From: Pseudobacteriovorax sp.
GTDB lineage: Bacteria; Bdellovibrionota_B; Oligoflexia; Oligoflexales; Oligoflexaceae
Direction: 5' to 3'
NCBI GenBank assembly: GCA_013215145.1
Contig: JABSRP010000035.1
Span: 29,006 to 93,005 of the forward strand
DNA: 64,000 nt
The translations under genes and the position numbers were made by a program. Below the pieces are notes generated by a model. It had not been told where the DNA came from and searched no databases. It saw nothing but the letters and a program-made list of their open reading frames with translations. Below, piece by piece: positions 62,244 to 64,000 of this stretch. The first letter of the stretch is position 1; the number at the start of each line of letters is the position of its first letter.

Positions 62244-63005
62244 ATGAGACAAACTATGAAGCAATTTAATAAACATGCTGAGGCTTACCAAAAAGCCCGA
62301 GGAAAAATAACTTACCCCGATGAACTTTATGAATATCTAGCAGGTATTACCAGGGGTAAAGAGTCAGCCCTCGATATCGGCTGCGGTAATGGAGTTTCAA
62401 CATTTCGACTCCAACCCTACTTTGACCATGTTGAAGGTGTCGACTTAGGAGATCAACTCATTGAAAAGGCCAAACTAAATTACAAGGGAATTGATTTTCG
62501 GGTGTCTAGGTCTGAAAACTATCTTCCAGATAGAACCTATGACCTTGTCACAAGTGCCACTTCATTTTATTGGATGGATCGTCCAAAAATCTGTCAAAAC
62601 CTAGAGAAACTTCTCAACCCTGGAGGAGTATTCTGCGCCTACAAGTATGATTGGACCTTGGTCTATGGTCCGCTTCGTAACTTAGTAGAGTACGAAATGG
62701 CTACCAAATGGAGCCGGTACAGAGATCCAAGAATTGTAGACTATGATGATACTTTGGAAATTCTTGAGGCATCCAAGGTTTTTCAGCATTGTGAACGCAA
62801 ACTGATATCCAACATCATCGAACTAAGTCCGATGGACTTAGCCTACTTTTTTCTGTCGACCAGCTTTGCAACACGGTACATGGAAGAAGAAGCTGAAGAT
62901 TCATACCCCGAAGAGTTTGTAAATCAAATGATCGCTAAGGCTAGTTCAGATACGATGATTAAGGCTAATTTTGATATTCATTGCTACATTGGGCGCAAAG
63001 AATAG
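62244..63005 (+). CDS. Class I SAM-dependent methyltransferase
   Basis: A 253-residue protein with the Rossmann methyltransferase signature. Motif I is ALDIGCGNG (42-50), motif II is VEGVDLGDQLIEKAK, motif IV is YDLVTSATSFYWMD and the later motif is LLNPGGVFCAY. It resembles small-molecule methyltransferases of the UbiE/Trans-aconitate type. Substrate unknown. ATG 62244 or ATG 62256; neither has a clear ribosome binding site. It stands alone. Confidence 0.8.
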   Translation: MRQTMKQFNKHAEAYQKARGKITYPDELYEYLAGITRGKESALDIGCGNGVSTFRLQPYFDHVEGVDLGDQLIEKAKLNYKGIDFRVSRSENYLPDRTYDLVTSATSFYWMDRPKICQNLEKLLNPGGVFCAYKYDWTLVYGPLRNLVEYEMATKWSRYRDPRIVDYDDTLEILEASKVFQHCERKLISNIIELSPMDLAYFFLSTSFATRYMEEEAEDSYPEEFVNQMIAKASSDTMIKANFDIHCYIGRKE

Positions 63006-63270
63006 GCAACTTTTCACAATCTGATTTTCCGCTAATGACTGAAGCTCCCGGAAACTATGCTACCGATTCTATCTGAACTACAGAAGAATCGGCAAATAGT
63101 GTGTTAGGAATTTTTATGACGAAAGAAAACCAATAGTTCCTGGAAACGGGATTTTGACTCCCCAAGCGAATTTCAATACTTTATCCTTTTGTTCCGAAGG
63201 CAATAGGATCTCAATGTGCAGAAGTTATCGGGATGACTCTATCCTTTAGTCGGGATTTGTCGCGCGACAA
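63006..63270. other. Region with possible broken 5' end of the binding-protein gene
   Basis: Short frames here (for example TEAPGNYATDSI around 63045-63076) could be remnants of the N-terminus of the solute-binding protein that follows, separated by stops. It is too degenerate to annotate as a gene. Confidence 0.3.
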
Positions 63271-63849
63271 GTGGCTATCCTTATGGCTGACTACATTAAC
63301 AACTACATCGCTCCTAAAATGAACGTCAGTATCAAATGGATTGGTCCCCTGTCCATACAACGGGTAGCCGCACTAGCGGCGTCTGGGGAAATCGATATGT
63401 CTCCTCTTTCAGGGAAAACTAGCGAGATAAACCTTAGTCATATAGTTTACTATTCGAAGGAGATGACTCACAAGGGCATACCTCACCTCCTCGTCCCAAA
63501 ATCATTTAATCGAAAGATAAACAGCTCGCAAGATTTATACGGCATTCGGATTGGTCTTTATGAAACGGTGGAGATATTGATGCCTAAAATTCTCAAGGAT
63601 CCTTTGCTCACCATCGAGAAAATTGTTGGCGAAAACTGGTACACCAGGGCCGCACAGATGCTAAAACTTGGAAGAGTAGATGCCATTTATATTCCTGAAG
63701 TGTACCCACTGGAATATTCGCTCATGAAACATAATATGAGTGATAATTGGAAGATGGTTCCCACAAGTGGCAACTCCTTCGACTTTCCTTATCTTCAATG
63801 TAGGCCGCTAGAGTTTGTAAAAACTCAGCCCCCAACGCTCCATCAATAG
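63271..63849 (+). pseudogene. Periplasmic solute-binding protein (SBP family 3-like), truncated at both ends
   Basis: The frame encodes the core of a type II binding protein: SIKWIGPLSIQRVAALAASG, EIDMSPLSGKTSEI, the hinge segment SQDLYGIRIGLYETVE and ENWYTRAAQMLKLGRVDAIY. There is no signal peptide. A stop lies just upstream in the same frame (63247-63249), and GTG 63271 starts inside the domain. After FDFPYL (about 63797) the sequence is the reverse complement of an E2 gene, so the last 17 residues are not genuine. It is a relic of an amino-acid-type binding protein. Confidence 0.55.
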
Positions 63850-64000
63850 CACGGTGGTCACATGACATAGTAAAGGTCATACGAGACTGGACTGTAATAC
63901 TCCCATCCTCTGCAACCCATGGAGTCTTAACGGTAGCTCCTACAGCTAAAATCGCTGCCTGAGGAGGATTGATTATGGCAGTAAATTGCTCAATACCCAT
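63722..64000 (-). CDS. 2-oxoacid dehydrogenase E2 (dihydrolipoamide acyltransferase), C-terminal part, cut by window edge and altered at the 3' end
   Basis: The minus frame enters from beyond the window with GIEQFTAIINPPQAAILAVG, then MTFTMSCDHRAIDGALGAEF, which includes the catalytic DHRxxDG motif of the E2 acyltransferase of pyruvate or 2-oxoglutarate dehydrogenase. Family members end about 15 residues later (..LxxLIENPxxxL). Here, after AAYIED (about 63797), the frame runs on into DNA from the solute-binding-protein gene, giving 20 or so foreign residues. The last residues of the enzyme are thus probably replaced. Which complex it belongs to cannot be told. Confidence 0.75.
   Translation of the reverse strand: MGIEQFTAIINPPQAAILAVGATVKTPWVAEDGSITVQSRMTFTMSCDHRAIDGALGAEFLQTLAAYIEDKESRRSCHLWEPSSNYHSYYVS

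Noticed and set aside
1..64000. Alternative genetic code explaining the internal stops
   Set aside because: TGA, TAG and TAA all occur as internal stops, and all three also end normal genes in the window; frameshifts are equally common.

Overview
The window looks like chromosomal DNA of a free-living Gram-negative bacterium. The genome is of medium GC, with AT-rich stretches. It encodes many lipobox lipoproteins, secreted proteins, a Tat substrate, a beta-barrel-like protein, a TolC-type channel and CheA-like kinases with Hpt domains. The AgmX/PglI repeats, 7TM-DISM kinase and numerous orphan lipoproteins would suit a Bdellovibrionota/Oligoflexia or other delta-proteobacterial-type lineage. 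That placement is inferred from gene content only. I saw no rRNA, tRNA or CRISPR array.

Layout. 1-7.8 kb: a truncated D-aminoacylase-type amidohydrolase, a plant-like fatty acid alpha-dioxygenase, an L,D-transpeptidase lipoprotein, a gene relic and a secreted phospholipase D-like protein. 8-11 kb: a 7TM-DISM/Hpt kinase broken twice. 11-23 kb: secreted and lipoprotein genes (DUF4097, a triple AgmX/PglI protein, a fibrinogen-like lipoprotein, a large zinc metalloprotease) plus an inositol-phosphatase/kinase pair. 23.2-28.7 kb: an AT-rich island with short peptides, a frameshifted TcdA/TcdB-type glycosyltransferase and a TPR/Hpt/ATPase kinase. 28.8-31.4 kb: a three-gene ABC-2 exporter operon. 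31.5-42.8 kb: lipoproteins, a lipase, a start-less patatin with an in-frame TGA, a leucine-rich-repeat lipoprotein and a Tat-exported PhoX-like gene with an in-frame TAG. 42.8-48.6 kb: a TetR-controlled efflux operon in which the RND pump is fused to its TolC-like outer-membrane channel. 48.6-51.5 kb: a CheA-like kinase and a frameshifted response regulator. 51.6-55.5 kb: a photoactive yellow protein (PYP) chromophore cluster with ligase, unknown small protein, MIO ammonia-lyase and PYP. PYP is cut off before its chromophore cysteine and butts against a truncated DUF2007 gene. 55.8-64 kb: coiled-coil and surface-protein genes with frameshifts, a serine hydrolase, a Tn3 transposase relic joined to a sigma-factor remnant, small genes, a methyltransferase, and a solute-binding-protein fragment joined tail-to-tail with the end of a 2-oxoacid dehydrogenase E2 gene.

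Two themes stand out. First, there are two unusual systems: the RND-OMF fusion pump with a miniature adaptor, and the decapitated PYP cluster, which still keeps the genes to make and load p-coumaroyl chromophore and lies divergent to a CheA/response-regulator pair. Second, the density of broken genes is very high. I count four in-frame stops (9143, 23640, 37769, 41741), five single-base frameshifts (about 10260, 24158, 51218, 57890, 58268) and three chimeric junctions (about 55421, 60760, 63797). Either this genome is decaying or the assembly has errors, and raw reads are needed to tell which.
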